This document shows positions 16,880-26,915 of a stretch of 64,000 nucleotides of DNA, piece after piece. Numbering within the stretch: the stretch's first letter is position 1; every line of letters starts with the position of its first letter. The stretch is from positions 62,001 to 126,000 of the forward strand of contig CAKQTZ010000002.1 of assembly GCA_934277375.1 (NCBI GenBank). Direction: 5' to 3'. The position numbers and the translations under genes are program-made. The notes under the pieces are model-generated. The model ran no database searches, was not told where the DNA came from, and was given only the letters and a program-made list of their open reading frames with translations. The DNA is from an uncultured Coprococcus sp. (GTDB lineage Bacteria; Bacillota; Clostridia; Lachnospirales; Lachnospiraceae).

Positions 16880-19273
16880 ATTAAGAGACCATTATTCTGG
16901 ATAGCAGTGTGCTTTGCGCTTGGAGAGGCGTATGCGATAGCAGCTGATAATTCAGTTCTGATAATTGGTCTATTGATCATGGCTGCACCGGTTTTGTCAG
17001 TGGCTGACGGCAAAACAGTTGCAGCCATTATTTTTTTACTGATTGCCGTGGTGGGATTTATGAATGTGCAGACCGTTTCCAGACAGAAAAAGTTTGCAGA
17101 GCTGTTTGAAGAGAAAAAGTCAGCTCAGGTATCCGGCAGGATATATGATATAAGACAGGGTGACAGGAATCAGGTTTACATGTACTGTAATGATATTACA
17201 GCGGGGTCAGAGCGTTGCGGAGAAGCATATGAGTACCGGGGACGGATGCGGATGCTTTTATACATTGATGATATCGGAAAGTTGAGAATGGGGCAGGAGA
17301 TAACGATATCCACAGGTATAGCCAGACCAGATATAGCGACAAATCCCGGAGCGTTTGATGCAAGGTCATATTATGCTTCGAAGGGAATATATCTGACAGG
17401 CAGAGATGTGCAGATATTGCGGTATGGAGACGGTTACAGTGTGGTGAGGCAGTTCCTGTACTGGTTCAGAAATACTGCCGGGGAGGTAATAGATACGACC
17501 TGGAAAGCTCAGAACGCAACTGTGGTAAGAGCGATGCTGCTGGGGGAGAAAAGCTCTCTGGATCGTGATACCAAGCGGCTGTTTCAGTTAAATGGCATAG
17601 CGCATATCCTTGCGATATCGGGTGTACACATAGCCATAATTGGCATGACACTTTTAAAATTACTGAGAAGGCTGTCAGGCTCATACCTTGTGCCTGGGAT
17701 AATATCTATAGTGGTTGTCATACTTTATGGGATGATGACAGGACTTGCCAGCTCCACGTTCAGGGCAGTGGTGATGATGGCTATAACAGTGATAGGGAGA
17801 GTAAAGGGGCGGACACCTGATATGCTTACGTCGGCGGGCACAGCCTTGATAATACAGGCGATGGTCGTGCCGGGGATCATCATGGATGCAGGTTTCCAGT
17901 TGTCGTTCGCTGCGGTGGCTGGGATGGCGGTGCCAGACTGTTTTATGGATGGGATATTGACATCTGATAACAGATTGTTAAATACTATAAAGGTAAACAT
18001 CTCGGTTACACTGGCCACGGCACCTGTTGTCGTATATTATTTTTATCAGATTCCATTGTATTCCGTGGCGCTGAATCTCATAATAGTTCCGCTTGTATCA
18101 GTTATACTGTTCTGTGGTATATTGGTCATAGCGGTTGGTATGTCGGTGGGAGTGTTTGGAAGTTCCCTGTGGATATGTGAATATATTGGGATGCCGGTGA
18201 CATGGATACTGGGCTTTTATCGCTTTATCTGTAAGATGATGACTCATGTGCCGGGGTACAATGTCAACGTAGGACATATATCAGTGGCTATGGTGGTGGT
18301 GTATTACGCGGTGATATTGGCATGCCTGGGGCTTGTCTCTGCTGCAGTCAGGCACGGATGGGGCGGAAAACACAGATATAAGTGTATAGGCTTTGTCATG
18401 TTGTGTCTGTGCCTTGGAATATGTTCTGAGAGACTTATGTATGACAGTGCTTACAGAATAATATTCATGGATGTCGGGCAGGGGGATGGCATACTGATAA
18501 GGTCCGGAGGCGGAACAAATATTCTTATAGATGGAGGTTCATCGGACAATAAAGGCGTAGGTGAATATGTTATGACGCCTGTGCTTCGATATTATGGTGC
18601 GGCTCATGTGGATTTTGCATTTCTTACGCATGGTGATAATGATCACACATCCGGCATAAGATATCTGTTAGAGACACCTGACACAGGTATAGTTATAGAT
18701 AATCTCGTGGTGGCAGTGGATGGAGACGTGCAGGGACTGCAGGATATCATAGATCTGGCAGAGCAGAAAGGAACACATGTCATATATATGGAAGCCGGCT
18801 ATACGATGACCTGTGGCAAGAATGCGGCAAAGATGCGGTTAAGCTTGTTGCATCCTGGCTCAAAAACTGGTATAAAAGATGCAAATGATCTGTCTGCTGT
18901 AATAAGGATGGAATATGCAGGAGTGAGCGTGTTATTCACCGGAGATCTCGGTGAAGCTGGAGAGAGAGAGCTTATGGACAGCGGTGCAAAGCTTTCTGCG
19001 GATATACTTAAAGTCGGACACCATGGCAGCAGATATTCAAGCAGCGAAGAGTTTCTACAGTCTGTCGGGGCGGATGAAGCAGTCATATCTGCAGGCGCAG
19101 ATAACAGATATGGGCATCCACACAAGGAGACTCTGGAGAGACTTAAAAGATGTGGGACAGATATCCTGCTCACGTCGAGGGATGGAGCAGTGTGTGTGCA
19201 GATAGATGAGGAATCCACACTGATCCAGGGATATGTAGATGAAAATAGAAAGGAGAATAAAACGGGGAATTAG
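16880..19273 (+). CDS. comEC: ComEC/Rec2 DNA uptake channel, apparent ATT start
   Basis: ComEC passes single-stranded DNA through the membrane in transformation. The N-terminal part has an OB-like soluble domain, the middle is the multi-helix competence domain (NGIAHILAISGVHIAIIG), and the end is a metallo-beta-lactamase domain (MDVGQGDG, LTHGDNDHTSG, GHHGSRYSSS), so it is full length (797 residues from 16880). A strong AGGAGG at 16866-16871 is eight bases before an ATT codon beginning I-KRPLFWIAV; the first ordinary start, GTG at 16907, is 35 bases away and would remove part of the first helix. I therefore choose ATT, with caution. Confidence 0.85.
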   Translation: MKRPLFWIAVCFALGEAYAIAADNSVLIIGLLIMAAPVLSVADGKTVAAIIFLLIAVVGFMNVQTVSRQKKFAELFEEKKSAQVSGRIYDIRQGDRNQVYMYCNDITAGSERCGEAYEYRGRMRMLLYIDDIGKLRMGQEITISTGIARPDIATNPGAFDARSYYASKGIYLTGRDVQILRYGDGYSVVRQFLYWFRNTAGEVIDTTWKAQNATVVRAMLLGEKSSLDRDTKRLFQLNGIAHILAISGVHIAIIGMTLLKLLRRLSGSYLVPGIISIVVVILYGMMTGLASSTFRAVVMMAITVIGRVKGRTPDMLTSAGTALIIQAMVVPGIIMDAGFQLSFAAVAGMAVPDCFMDGILTSDNRLLNTIKVNISVTLATAPVVVYYFYQIPLYSVALNLIIVPLVSVILFCGILVIAVGMSVGVFGSSLWICEYIGMPVTWILGFYRFICKMMTHVPGYNVNVGHISVAMVVVYYAVILACLGLVSAAVRHGWGGKHRYKCIGFVMLCLCLGICSERLMYDSAYRIIFMDVGQGDGILIRSGGGTNILIDGGSSDNKGVGEYVMTPVLRYYGAAHVDFAFLTHGDNDHTSGIRYLLETPDTGIVIDNLVVAVDGDVQGLQDIIDLAEQKGTHVIYMEAGYTMTCGKNAAKMRLSLLHPGSKTGIKDANDLSAVIRMEYAGVSVLFTGDLGEAGERELMDSGAKLSADILKVGHHGSRYSSSEEFLQSVGADEAVISAGADNRYGHPHKETLERLKRCGTDILLTSRDGAVCVQIDEESTLIQGYVDENRKENKTGN

Positions 19274-19310
19274 AACAGTTGGTGACTATTAAGTTGAAAG
19301 GATGATAAGT

Positions 19311-20261
19311 ATGACAAAAAAGCTAAATTTATTACTGGAATTTGTAATGCTGACACTCGGAGCTGTAATAGCTGCATTTGCGATTGAGGAATTTCTTGTG
19401 CCGAATACCATACTTGATGGAGGTGTCATCGGTATTGGAATCATGATCAATAATCTGACTGGGGTATCCCTGAGTATTCTCACAATAATTCTAAATGTAC
19501 CATTTCTCATCATAGGATCCAGACAGCTTGGCAAGATGTTTATTGTCAAGTCCGGATATTCCATGATCATATTCTCTGTATTTGTCGAGATATTCAAACC
19601 ACTTGAAAATGCAACATCGGAGACTATACTTGCTGTATGTTTTGGCGGCGTGATACTTGGACTTGGTGTGGGAATCATCATCAAGTTTGGCGGATGTCTG
19701 GATGGAACGGAGACGGTGGCTATCATGCTGAACAGGAAGAAGAACTGGCCTGTGGGAAGACTTGTTCTTGGAATGAACCTGATCATCTACTCTGTTGCAG
19801 GAATTTTGTTTGGACTGGACAGGGCGATGTACAGTCTGCTTACATATTTTATAACATCGAAGGTGCTGGATATGGTTGAGTCCGGACTGGAACAGGCGAA
19901 GGCAGCCATGATAATCACAGATGATGCTAGGGAGGTTGCAGACAAGATATACAAGAAGCTGGGACGTACGGTGACTATCATGCAGGGAAAGGGCATGATA
20001 AGCGGCAACAAAACCGTCCTGTACTGTGTCATAACCCGATTTGAGATAGGAGAGCTCAAGAATATTATCAATTCAATTGACTCATCGGCATTTGTAACTG
20101 TTACGGATGTGGCGGAGATCATAGGAAACCACATAAAGGACAATGAATACAAGGAAATACTGGAAAAGATAGAACAAGAAGAGAAGCCGATCAGCAGTCT
20201 GCCGGAGCATGAAAGCATGACGGACTTTGATGGGATTAAGCATTCGGAGCAGAACGGTTAG
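19311..20261 (+). CDS. YitT family membrane protein (DUF161/DUF2179)
   Basis: The protein (316 residues from this start) has five to six membrane helices in the first two thirds, with family motifs such as NTILDGGVIGIGIMINN and KFGGCLDGTETVAIMLN, followed by a cytoplasmic DUF2179 domain (TVTIMQGKGMISGNKTVLYCVI; FVTVTDVAEIIG). The transported substrate of YitT proteins is unknown. The ATG at 19311 is preferred over 19302 because GAAAGGA then sits at a normal distance. It follows comEC by 37 bases. A terminator shared with pdxT follows. Confidence 0.88.
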   Translation: MTKKLNLLLEFVMLTLGAVIAAFAIEEFLVPNTILDGGVIGIGIMINNLTGVSLSILTIILNVPFLIIGSRQLGKMFIVKSGYSMIIFSVFVEIFKPLENATSETILAVCFGGVILGLGVGIIIKFGGCLDGTETVAIMLNRKKNWPVGRLVLGMNLIIYSVAGILFGLDRAMYSLLTYFITSKVLDMVESGLEQAKAAMIITDDAREVADKIYKKLGRTVTIMQGKGMISGNKTVLYCVITRFEIGELKNIINSIDSSAFVTVTDVAEIIGNHIKDNEYKEILEKIEQEEKPISSLPEHESMTDFDGIKHSEQNG

Positions 20262-20285
20262 AAAGAAAAAAGTTTAGAAAGTAAA

Positions 20286-20336
20286 GAGCCTGTATAACGC
20301 ATATACAATGTAATCGTGCATGTGTTATACAGGCTT
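20286..20336. terminator. Bidirectional terminator between yitT and pdxT
   Basis: The arms AGCCTGTATAAC and GTTATACAGGCT are perfect and T- or A-rich runs lie on either side, serving the two convergent genes. Confidence 0.8.
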
Positions 20337-20354
20337 TATATTTTGATTATCGGG

Positions 20355-20921
20355 CTATTGTCTTATGCTGTCTATGAAAGCCCTGTGGATGCTGTAGTCG
20401 CTGTCAAGCTCGGGGTGAAAGGAGAGGGCAAACTGACTGCCATATCTGACTGCCACGATCTTGTCATCAACTGTTGCGAGGACTTCAACCTCAGGTGAGA
20501 CTTCGGCCACGTAAGGTGCACGTATGAATGTCATAGGTACTTCACCGATTCCCTTGAGCTCTGCTACAGTATGGAAGCTTCCAAGCTGTCTGCCGTAAGC
20601 ATTTCTCTTTACTGTTACAGGGAGCGTCCCAAGATGGACTGTGTCATCGTCTTCTATGTGCTGTGCAAGAAGGATCAGCCCTGCGCATGTAGCGAGTACG
20701 GGCATGCCACCCTCTATCTGGTTTTTTATAGTGTCAAACATATCGCTGTCTCTGAGAAGCTTTCCCTGAACTGTACTCTCTCCGCCTGGGAGTATCAGAG
20801 CATCATATTCCTTTTTCAGGTCGCCGGCATTTCTCAGTTCTACACAGGATACGCCAAGTTCATTCAGAACGTGCTCATGTTCAGCAAAAGCACCCTGTAC
20901 TGCCAATACACCAACCTGCAT
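20355..20921 (-). CDS. pdxT: Pyridoxal 5'-phosphate synthase glutaminase subunit
   Basis: PdxT splits glutamine and passes ammonia to PdxS for vitamin B6 synthesis. The 188-residue protein has the class I glutaminase parts GGESTVQGKLL, the nucleophile elbow ATCAGLILLA (Cys), and the late catalytic HPEL. The start MQVGVLAVQGAFAEH at 20921 is standard for the family and begins one base after the pdxS stop codon; the longer open frame to 21062 overlaps pdxS and is not used. It forms an operon with pdxS. Confidence 0.96.
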   Translation of the reverse strand: MQVGVLAVQGAFAEHEHVLNELGVSCVELRNAGDLKKEYDALILPGGESTVQGKLLRDSDMFDTIKNQIEGGMPVLATCAGLILLAQHIEDDDTVHLGTLPVTVKRNAYGRQLGSFHTVAELKGIGEVPMTFIRAPYVAEVSPEVEVLATVDDKIVAVRYGSQFALSFHPELDSDYSIHRAFIDSIRQ

Positions 20922-20922
20922 A

Positions 20923-21801
20923 TTACTTACCCCTTTCAGCCATGAGAATAGCGATCTCCTGCTCGTTGATACCAACCATAGCCTCGCCAAGTCCCTCTGA
21001 AAGCTTTGCAACGAGATCTGCGTCATTGTAGTTTGTTGTTGCCTGTACGATGGCAGCAGCACGCTTTGCAGGATCTCCGGACTTGAAGATACCAGAACCT
21101 ACGAATACACCCTCAGCACCGAGCTGCATCATGAGAGCTGCATCTGCAGGTGTAGCAACACCGCCGGCTGCGAAGTTTACAACTGGGAGACGGTGATTCT
21201 CATGGACATACTGAACGAGATCATAAGGAACCTCAAGCTTCTTAGCTGCCTCATACAGCTCGTCTGTTCTCATGCTTACGATCTCAGCGATCTGGCTGTT
21301 CATCTTTCTCATGTGTCTTACGGCCTGAACGATATCACCTGTACCAGGCTCGCCCTTTGTTCTGATCATTGAAGCACCCTCGTTGATTCTTCTGAGAGCC
21401 TCGCCGAGATCCTTTGCACCACATACAAATGGGACCTTGAACTGTCTCTTGTCAATGTGATATACATCATCTGCTGGTGAGAGAACCTCGCTCTCGTCGA
21501 TGTAATCGATCTCGATGGCCTGAAGGATCTGAGCCTCTGCGAAATGTCCGATACGGCACTTAGCCATAACAGGGATTGATACGGCATTCTGGATTCCCTT
21601 GATCATCTGTGGATCACTCATACGTGATACACCGCCTGCAGCTCTGATATCCGCTGGGATTCTCTCAAGAGCCATAACTGCACATGCACCGGCTGCCTCA
21701 GCGATCTTAGCCTGCTCTGGCGTGGTAACGTCCATGATAACTCCGCCCTTAAGCATCTGGGCAAGTTCCTTATTTAACTTATATCTTTCTGTTGTTTCCA
21801 T
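20923..21801 (-). CDS. pdxS: Pyridoxal 5'-phosphate synthase lyase subunit
   Basis: PdxS makes pyridoxal 5'-phosphate from ribose 5-phosphate, glyceraldehyde 3-phosphate and ammonia, forming a dodecamer decorated by PdxT. The 292-residue barrel has the family motifs [44 protein letters not shown] and [21 protein letters not shown] plausible minus-strand promoter (-10 TATAAT at 21877-21872, weak -35 TTTCTA) lies in the gap shared with holA. The ATG follows GGAGG. Confidence 0.97.
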   Translation of the reverse strand: METTERYKLNKELAQMLKGGVIMDVTTPEQAKIAEAAGACAVMALERIPADIRAAGGVSRMSDPQMIKGIQNAVSIPVMAKCRIGHFAEAQILQAIEIDYIDESEVLSPADDVYHIDKRQFKVPFVCGAKDLGEALRRINEGASMIRTKGEPGTGDIVQAVRHMRKMNSQIAEIVSMRTDELYEAAKKLEVPYDLVQYVHENHRLPVVNFAAGGVATPADAALMMQLGAEGVFVGSGIFKSGDPAKRAAAIVQATTNYNDADLVAKLSEGLGEAMVGINEQEIAILMAERGK

Positions 21802-22009
21802 GTTGAACCTCCGTTATAATTAGATTTGCATTTGTTTTGGTGAGCATACATAAACTCACAATCTGAAGCTGATTATAAAACGAAAGTGACATTATAGAAA
21901 TAATCAATATGTGAATATAAAAACAGGTCAGAATACCCCAAAACGTCATGAATTAGCAATAAAATAAGGTCAGATTGTGACGGGGAAGCAAGAAAGTGGA
22001 GGTTTGAAG

Positions 22010-23023
22010 ATGGCTGCAACGAAGAAAAAGGAAAAAAAGAACGCGATGGCGGTCATAAATGAACATATAAAGACAGGACAGTATGCGAAGATATATCTGC
22101 TTTATGGTGAGGAGAGGTATCTGGTAAATCAGTACCGTGATAAGCTGCTGGATGCCCTTACAGATAAAGATGATAATCTGAATTTTATGAAATTTGCTGG
22201 AAGTGGAGTAGACACATCGGAGCTTATCGCATTTTGCAACGAGATGCCGTTCTTTGCTGACAGGAGAGTGGTCCTGGTGGAGAACAGTGGACTGTTCAAA
22301 AGCAGTAACGAGGATTTTGCAAAGAAGCTTGTGGAGATAGAAGATACGTCGGTGGTCATATTTGTTGAGATGGATGTGGACACGAGATACAAGCTGTTCA
22401 AAGCGGTTGATAAGGCCGGTGAGGCGCTTGATTTTGTCACACCCGATGAGAAGATGATGGTCACCTGGGTGAAGTCCCTGTTCCGCTCAGAAGGTGTTGC
22501 GACCACAGACACTGCGATATACAAGATCATAGAAGCGGCAAATATGGACATGAACTGTATAAAAAATGAGGTCGACAAGATGATAAGCTATGCTGGAGAT
22601 TCCAAGCAGGTCAGTGAGCAGGATGTGGAGCTTCTGTGCAGTCAGGACGCGGAGAGCAAAGTGTATCAGATGATCGACTTTATAATTGCAAAGCAGAAGG
22701 ACAAAGCGGCGAAGATGTATCACGATCTTCTGGAGAACAAGGAGTCTGCCATCATGATAAATGCGTGTATCATGAGACAGTTCAACAAGCTGCTGCTTGT
22801 AAAACTTGCGTTGTCTGACGGCGCACAGGATGCAGCCCTTGCGAAGATAGCAGGATGTCCTGTGTGGGCGGTGAAGAATTATAAGGCACAGTGCAGGGGA
22901 TATACATCAGATCAGCTAAAGAACATCGTGGAGAACTGCCAGGATATGGATTATAAGCTCAAGACCGGTCAGGTCATGGACAATGCAGCTCTGGAAGTGA
23001 TGATCGTGGAGATGTGTGGCTGA
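22010..23023 (+). CDS. holA: DNA polymerase III delta subunit
   Basis: The delta subunit is part of the clamp loader that opens the sliding clamp during replication. The 337-residue protein has the family start YLLYGEERYLVNQY, followed by AAA-like domains without a functional Walker motif, as usual for delta. The ATG at 22010 follows GTGGAGG; an in-frame GTG at 21977 lacks a site. In many Firmicutes the order is comEC-holA-rpsT; here holA is separated from comEC by yitT and pdxST, and rpsT lies 7 kb further on. Confidence 0.92.
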   Translation: MAATKKKEKKNAMAVINEHIKTGQYAKIYLLYGEERYLVNQYRDKLLDALTDKDDNLNFMKFAGSGVDTSELIAFCNEMPFFADRRVVLVENSGLFKSSNEDFAKKLVEIEDTSVVIFVEMDVDTRYKLFKAVDKAGEALDFVTPDEKMMVTWVKSLFRSEGVATTDTAIYKIIEAANMDMNCIKNEVDKMISYAGDSKQVSEQDVELLCSQDAESKVYQMIDFIIAKQKDKAAKMYHDLLENKESAIMINACIMRQFNKLLLVKLALSDGAQDAALAKIAGCPVWAVKNYKAQCRGYTSDQLKNIVENCQDMDYKLKTGQVMDNAALEVMIVEMCG

Positions 23024-23041
23024 GTGTTTATTATAAAAGAG

Positions 23042-23109
23042 TACAAAGCTCCCGGCAGAACATATATATCAGAAGTTTTTGATATATATGTTCTGCCGGG
23101 AGCTTTGTA
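23042..23109. terminator. Very long perfect hairpin between holA and the XRE gene
   Basis: A 30-base perfect stem (23042-23071 with 23080-23109) surrounds an eight-base loop. It separates convergent genes and probably ends transcription from both, although the T run is short. Confidence 0.7.
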
Positions 23110-23139
23110 TGTCATGGGTGGGGCATATGCATGTATTGA

Positions 23140-23493
23140 TTATTTACTGCTGCTACGCGGCGGTCTGTGGGCGAAGCCACGGGCATAGAACATGAAACGA
23201 TCCTGATCGGCTTTGCACATACTGTTATACAGTTCTATGAGTTCACGTTCATCTTCAGATATTTCAACAAATGGTACAGAATCCAGATATTTGTCAGCAA
23301 AAAAGTCAGACATGGAAATGGACAGACCAGCGCAGATCTTTTCAAGTGTTGGTATGGTCGGCTGAGTGTTCTTGAGGAACATGGAGCTGAGCGAAGAGTA
23401 AGGAATTTCTGCCTCCTGTGCCAGCTTGTACAGTGACCAGTTTCTAATTTTCATATATGATTCTATTTTCTGAAGAATAGGATTTATGTCCAT
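23140..23493 (-). CDS. XRE-family helix-turn-helix regulator
   Basis: The 117-residue protein has a Cro/C1-type helix-turn-helix at about residues 6-60 (NWSLYKLAQEAEIPYSSLSSM; PTIPTLEKICAGLSISMSDFF) and a C-terminal acidic tail with ELYNSMCKADQDRFMFYARG, typical of small Firmicute regulators. The ATG at 23493 is chosen because AGAGG precedes it; an ATG five codons upstream has no site. Targets are unknown. It stands alone between holA and the secreted-protein cluster, transcribed in the opposite direction to both. Confidence 0.85.
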   Translation of the reverse strand: MDINPILQKIESYMKIRNWSLYKLAQEAEIPYSSLSSMFLKNTQPTIPTLEKICAGLSISMSDFFADKYLDSVPFVEISEDERELIELYNSMCKADQDRFMFYARGFAHRPPRSSSK

Positions 23494-23669
23494 GGATATA
23501 CCTCTCATTTATAGTATTTAATCTGATAATACGGCTAAAACAGAGAGAAGTCAGATGATTAAATGCGTTACATAAGTTGAATATACAACGCATATGCGAT
23601 ATAATACGAGTAATGCCACATTAACCATTGCCAAATGTGGCTCTATTAATAATGAGGAGGTACAATATT

Positions 23670-25301
23670 ATGAAAAAGAAAAACATTAGCAGCATAGTGA
23701 AAAAGGCTGCCGTGGTATGCTGCGCGGCGGCCATGTGCATAGCCGGAGGCACTGTAAGTTCACTTGCGGCGCAGGAAAATGAGCCGGACGCGGATGCAAC
23801 GCAGCAGGAGAGTGAGGCGCAGATTGCAGATACTGATATCAGGGAACTGACGCTTGGATCTACGGTGAATGGAGAGATGACATGGAATGATGATGATTAT
23901 GAATATCCGGATATACTTTATAGAATTGACACACCGGCTTCTGGGAGACTTTGGTTTGAGGTAACGACAAACTATTATGGTTTTGAGTGGCAACTTCTTG
24001 ATTCTGAGGGAGAATCGGTAGGATATTATAATTATGGCGACTTTTATTACAATTCTGACTTAGGAACTGGAAAATCATCTTTTTCGCTAGATTTGAGCAA
24101 GGGTACATATTATCTAAAAATAAAATCAAGAGCAAGTTATTATGATTATGATTACTATAGAGTTTCCTTTACAATGCGCACAGCCTTTACAAATGCTAAT
24201 GCTACGGAAACTGAACCCAATAATAGTTATGCTCAGGCAATGCCTTTGGGTAAGGAAGGTAAAATAAGAGGACAGTTTGCTATAGATGATGATATGGATA
24301 TATATAAGATTAACATATCAAAAAAGACGAGGTTAAATGTAACATATAATTCAGACTATGCTGAATTATATAATTTTGGCATATACGACAGCGGTGCACA
24401 AGAGATATATAGTGATAACTATATAGAAGAAAAAAATAAGTCTTTTTCGGTTATATTAAATCCGGGGATGTATTATATAAAGGTTGTTTCAGACGGAGAT
24501 ACCTATGATCATACAGGTACCGGTCCATACACCCTGACCTACTCCACTAAACAGAAACTCACAGCAGACAACATTACATTCAACACTCAGAACTATAAGT
24601 ACGATGGCAAGACAAAAAACCCAGGCATGTCTATCATGGATAACATGGGCAGGTATCTTGTATATGGAACAGACTATGTAATGTCAACTCCAGGTGGAAG
24701 AACAAATGTCGGAACATACACATACAAGTTTTCATTTAAGGGAGATTACACTGGATATGCGGAGAAGAGCATATACATAACTCCGCAGGCTCTTGGAGCA
24801 AAAAGCGTGAAGCTGTCTGCGACAAAGACCGTCTACAACGGCAGGACGAAGAATCCTACGATAGTTGTCAGAACTCCATCTGGAACTGTCCTTCAAAAGG
24901 GAAGAGATTACACTGTTTCAGTTCCGGGAGGCAGAAAGAAAGTAGGAACATACAGATACAGAATAACCTTTAGGGGCAATTACAAGGGAACTGCAGATAA
25001 GTACATGGTGGTAAATCCGGCAAGAACAAAGATCACAAGACTGGGCAAGAATCGTGCAGGCGTGAGGATCACATGGAAGAAATCTGGCAACGCAAGCGGC
25101 TACATAATCTACAGAAGTACAGACGGAGGTTCATATAGGAGAATTAGAACCATAAAATCTGGAAATACAAAGTCGTACTTCGACAAGGGCGCAAAGGCGA
25201 GATGGACGGATTATTCATATAAGGTTGTTGTCTACAAGAAGGTAAATGGCAAGACCTATAAATCATCATCAAGCCCTGAGAAGACAATATCAAGATACTA
25301 A
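23670..25301 (+). CDS. Secreted protein with PPC-like domains, YDG-type repeats and a FN3-like end
   Basis: The 543-residue protein has a signal peptide (VVCCAAAMCIAGGTVSSLAAQ) and two PPC-like beta domains (about residues 45-170 and 180-300; ETEPNNSYAQAMPLGKEGKI is diagnostic). It then has two repeats of about 75 residues with YDGKTKNP and YNGRTKNP starts and GNYKGTA ends, and a fibronectin III-like C-terminus (GVRITWKKSGNASGYIIYRS). There is no enzyme domain or sortase signal. It may be a surface or matrix protein; basic C-terminal residues could bind wall polymers (inference). The start follows GAGGAGG. Its paralogue is at 28072. Confidence 0.8.
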   Translation: MKKKNISSIVKKAAVVCCAAAMCIAGGTVSSLAAQENEPDADATQQESEAQIADTDIRELTLGSTVNGEMTWNDDDYEYPDILYRIDTPASGRLWFEVTTNYYGFEWQLLDSEGESVGYYNYGDFYYNSDLGTGKSSFSLDLSKGTYYLKIKSRASYYDYDYYRVSFTMRTAFTNANATETEPNNSYAQAMPLGKEGKIRGQFAIDDDMDIYKINISKKTRLNVTYNSDYAELYNFGIYDSGAQEIYSDNYIEEKNKSFSVILNPGMYYIKVVSDGDTYDHTGTGPYTLTYSTKQKLTADNITFNTQNYKYDGKTKNPGMSIMDNMGRYLVYGTDYVMSTPGGRTNVGTYTYKFSFKGDYTGYAEKSIYITPQALGAKSVKLSATKTVYNGRTKNPTIVVRTPSGTVLQKGRDYTVSVPGGRKKVGTYRYRITFRGNYKGTADKYMVVNPARTKITRLGKNRAGVRITWKKSGNASGYIIYRSTDGGSYRRIRTIKSGNTKSYFDKGAKARWTDYSYKVVVYKKVNGKTYKSSSSPEKTISRY

Positions 25302-25346
25302 CAGATAAAGCAACAAACAGGCTAATGGCAGATTCAGCCATCACAC

Positions 25347-25377
25347 AAGCCGCATAGCCATCCGGCTGTGCGGCTTG
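25347..25377 (+). terminator. Hairpin after the secreted repeat protein
   Basis: The arms CAAGCCGCATAGCC and GGCTGTGCGGCTTG close on a three-to-four-base loop. The T run after it is weak, so termination is likely but not certain. Confidence 0.5.
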
Positions 25378-25516
25378 CTGTATATATGAACGCTTGCCGT
25401 GGTTAAATTGTAGATGGAGTCTGGCATATGAAAAGAGAAAATAACTTTTGTGTTCAGATGCAGACTACTCCACCGACGCAGGATGATGAGATATACAATA
25501 AGAGGAGAGAACAGCA

Positions 25517-26725
25517 ATGAATAATATAGTAAAAGATAAAATAAAGAAAACGATATGTATATTATTGGTGAGTGTGCTCATATTTGTGGGGAACGCATCT
25601 ATTTCAAATGTGACGGATGGTAAAGCAGGGTATGATATGGTTCAGGCGCAGGCGGCTGCGGTCAGACTTAACCGAACAAACTGTATATTGGACATAGGTA
25701 GTACGATAAATTTGAAAGTCTTGGGAACCAGAAAAAAGGCTAAGTGGTCTACAAGCAATAGACGCATTGCAACAGTAAGCGGCAATGGACTTGTGACAGC
25801 TAAGAAAGCGGGAAAGTGTGTTATCACAGCCAAGATTGGCAGGAAGAAATACAGATGCAGGGTCAGTGTGTCATCGAAAGCATTGTTTTCGTATGTTTCA
25901 AGGGTAGCGTATGATGGAGTCAATGTATATTATGGAGTGGATTTGTATGGTAATAAAACTGGTGGAATATTAAAGTACAATACTAAGACAGGAAAGCGTA
26001 CAAGGATATCTGATTTGTGGAACTGGGATCAGCTGACTTTGAAAGGTAATTATCTATATACAGATGTCGCAGATCATAATGGTGGTAAATTCATATATAA
26101 GATATCGAAAGATGGAAAGATTCAAAAGAAACTTTGCAGAGGAAAAACACCGGTGATTATAGGAAATAGCATTTATTATATTGGACACACAACTGTAGGC
26201 CCAACATCATTTGGAGATACAACGGGAATATATAAGATGGATCTGAATGGTAAAAATAAAAGATGCTTATATAAAAAGACCTCTGGAGAATACATATTAA
26301 TTGGGGGACAATGTAACGGTAAACTTGTCATATATCGCGAAAAAAAAGAATACTTGATGGATTCCAAGGGCAGAATGTGCAAGGCGAATATATCCAGAAA
26401 AAAGTATAATAGTGATTTTGGGTGCCCCGATAAGGAGTATTACAATGATGCCCGTATGTTGTATATAAGTAACAATACATATGGCTATAAGTATTTTGTA
26501 GATGAAAGTGATCTTATAAGAGAAAAGAATGGGGTAGAGGATTACATATATACTTTTGATTACAAAATACAGAGCATACAGGATATCGGTGATTATATAT
26601 TTGTCAGAACTTATGGAATAAATGATGAAGATAGTTTAGGAAACTATAATTTATATCTTGTATCTAAAACGGGGAATACAGTTAAGAAGCTGGCAGAAAA
26701 TGTTGGTGATAGAGGTGGACAATAG
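25517..26725 (+). CDS. Secreted protein with Ig-like domain and DUF5050-like propeller
   Basis: The 402-residue protein has a signal sequence with an unusually charged start (residues 1-48) and a BIG2-like domain at about 50-115 (WSTSNRRIATVSGNGLVTAKKAGKCVITAKIG). It then has a run of about 40-residue beta repeats with YYGVD, YLYTDVAD, IYYIGHT and YKMDLNGKNKRCLYK, which resembles DUF5050 or a related six-bladed propeller. There are no catalytic motifs. It lies between the two paralogous PPC proteins, in the same direction but with its own leader, and probably belongs to the same surface function. Confidence 0.7.
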   Translation: MNNIVKDKIKKTICILLVSVLIFVGNASISNVTDGKAGYDMVQAQAAAVRLNRTNCILDIGSTINLKVLGTRKKAKWSTSNRRIATVSGNGLVTAKKAGKCVITAKIGRKKYRCRVSVSSKALFSYVSRVAYDGVNVYYGVDLYGNKTGGILKYNTKTGKRTRISDLWNWDQLTLKGNYLYTDVADHNGGKFIYKISKDGKIQKKLCRGKTPVIIGNSIYYIGHTTVGPTSFGDTTGIYKMDLNGKNKRCLYKKTSGEYILIGGQCNGKLVIYREKKEYLMDSKGRMCKANISRKKYNSDFGCPDKEYYNDARMLYISNNTYGYKYFVDESDLIREKNGVEDYIYTFDYKIQSIQDIGDYIFVRTYGINDEDSLGNYNLYLVSKTGNTVKKLAENVGDRGGQ

Positions 26726-26880
26726 ATATTCGTGAATGAGCTGCCAGTTAATTTGGAAATATGAACAGCATAATATCGAGATAAAATATAATTAATATTT
26801 TTATATAGTGTAGAGAAATCAACTTTGTGTATATAAGAAAATAAATGATATTTTCCTGCACTGTTTGAGTTTGATGGATT

Positions 26881-26915
26881 GAGGGATGTGTGCGAAGTGT
26901 ACGCGTCCCTTTTTC
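26881..26915 (+). terminator. Terminator in the gap before the decayed nuclease gene
   Basis: AGGGATGTGTGC pairs with GTACGCGTCCCT (with G-T pairs) and is followed by five T residues. The rest of the 410-base gap (26726-27136) is AT-rich and shows no gene. Confidence 0.6.
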
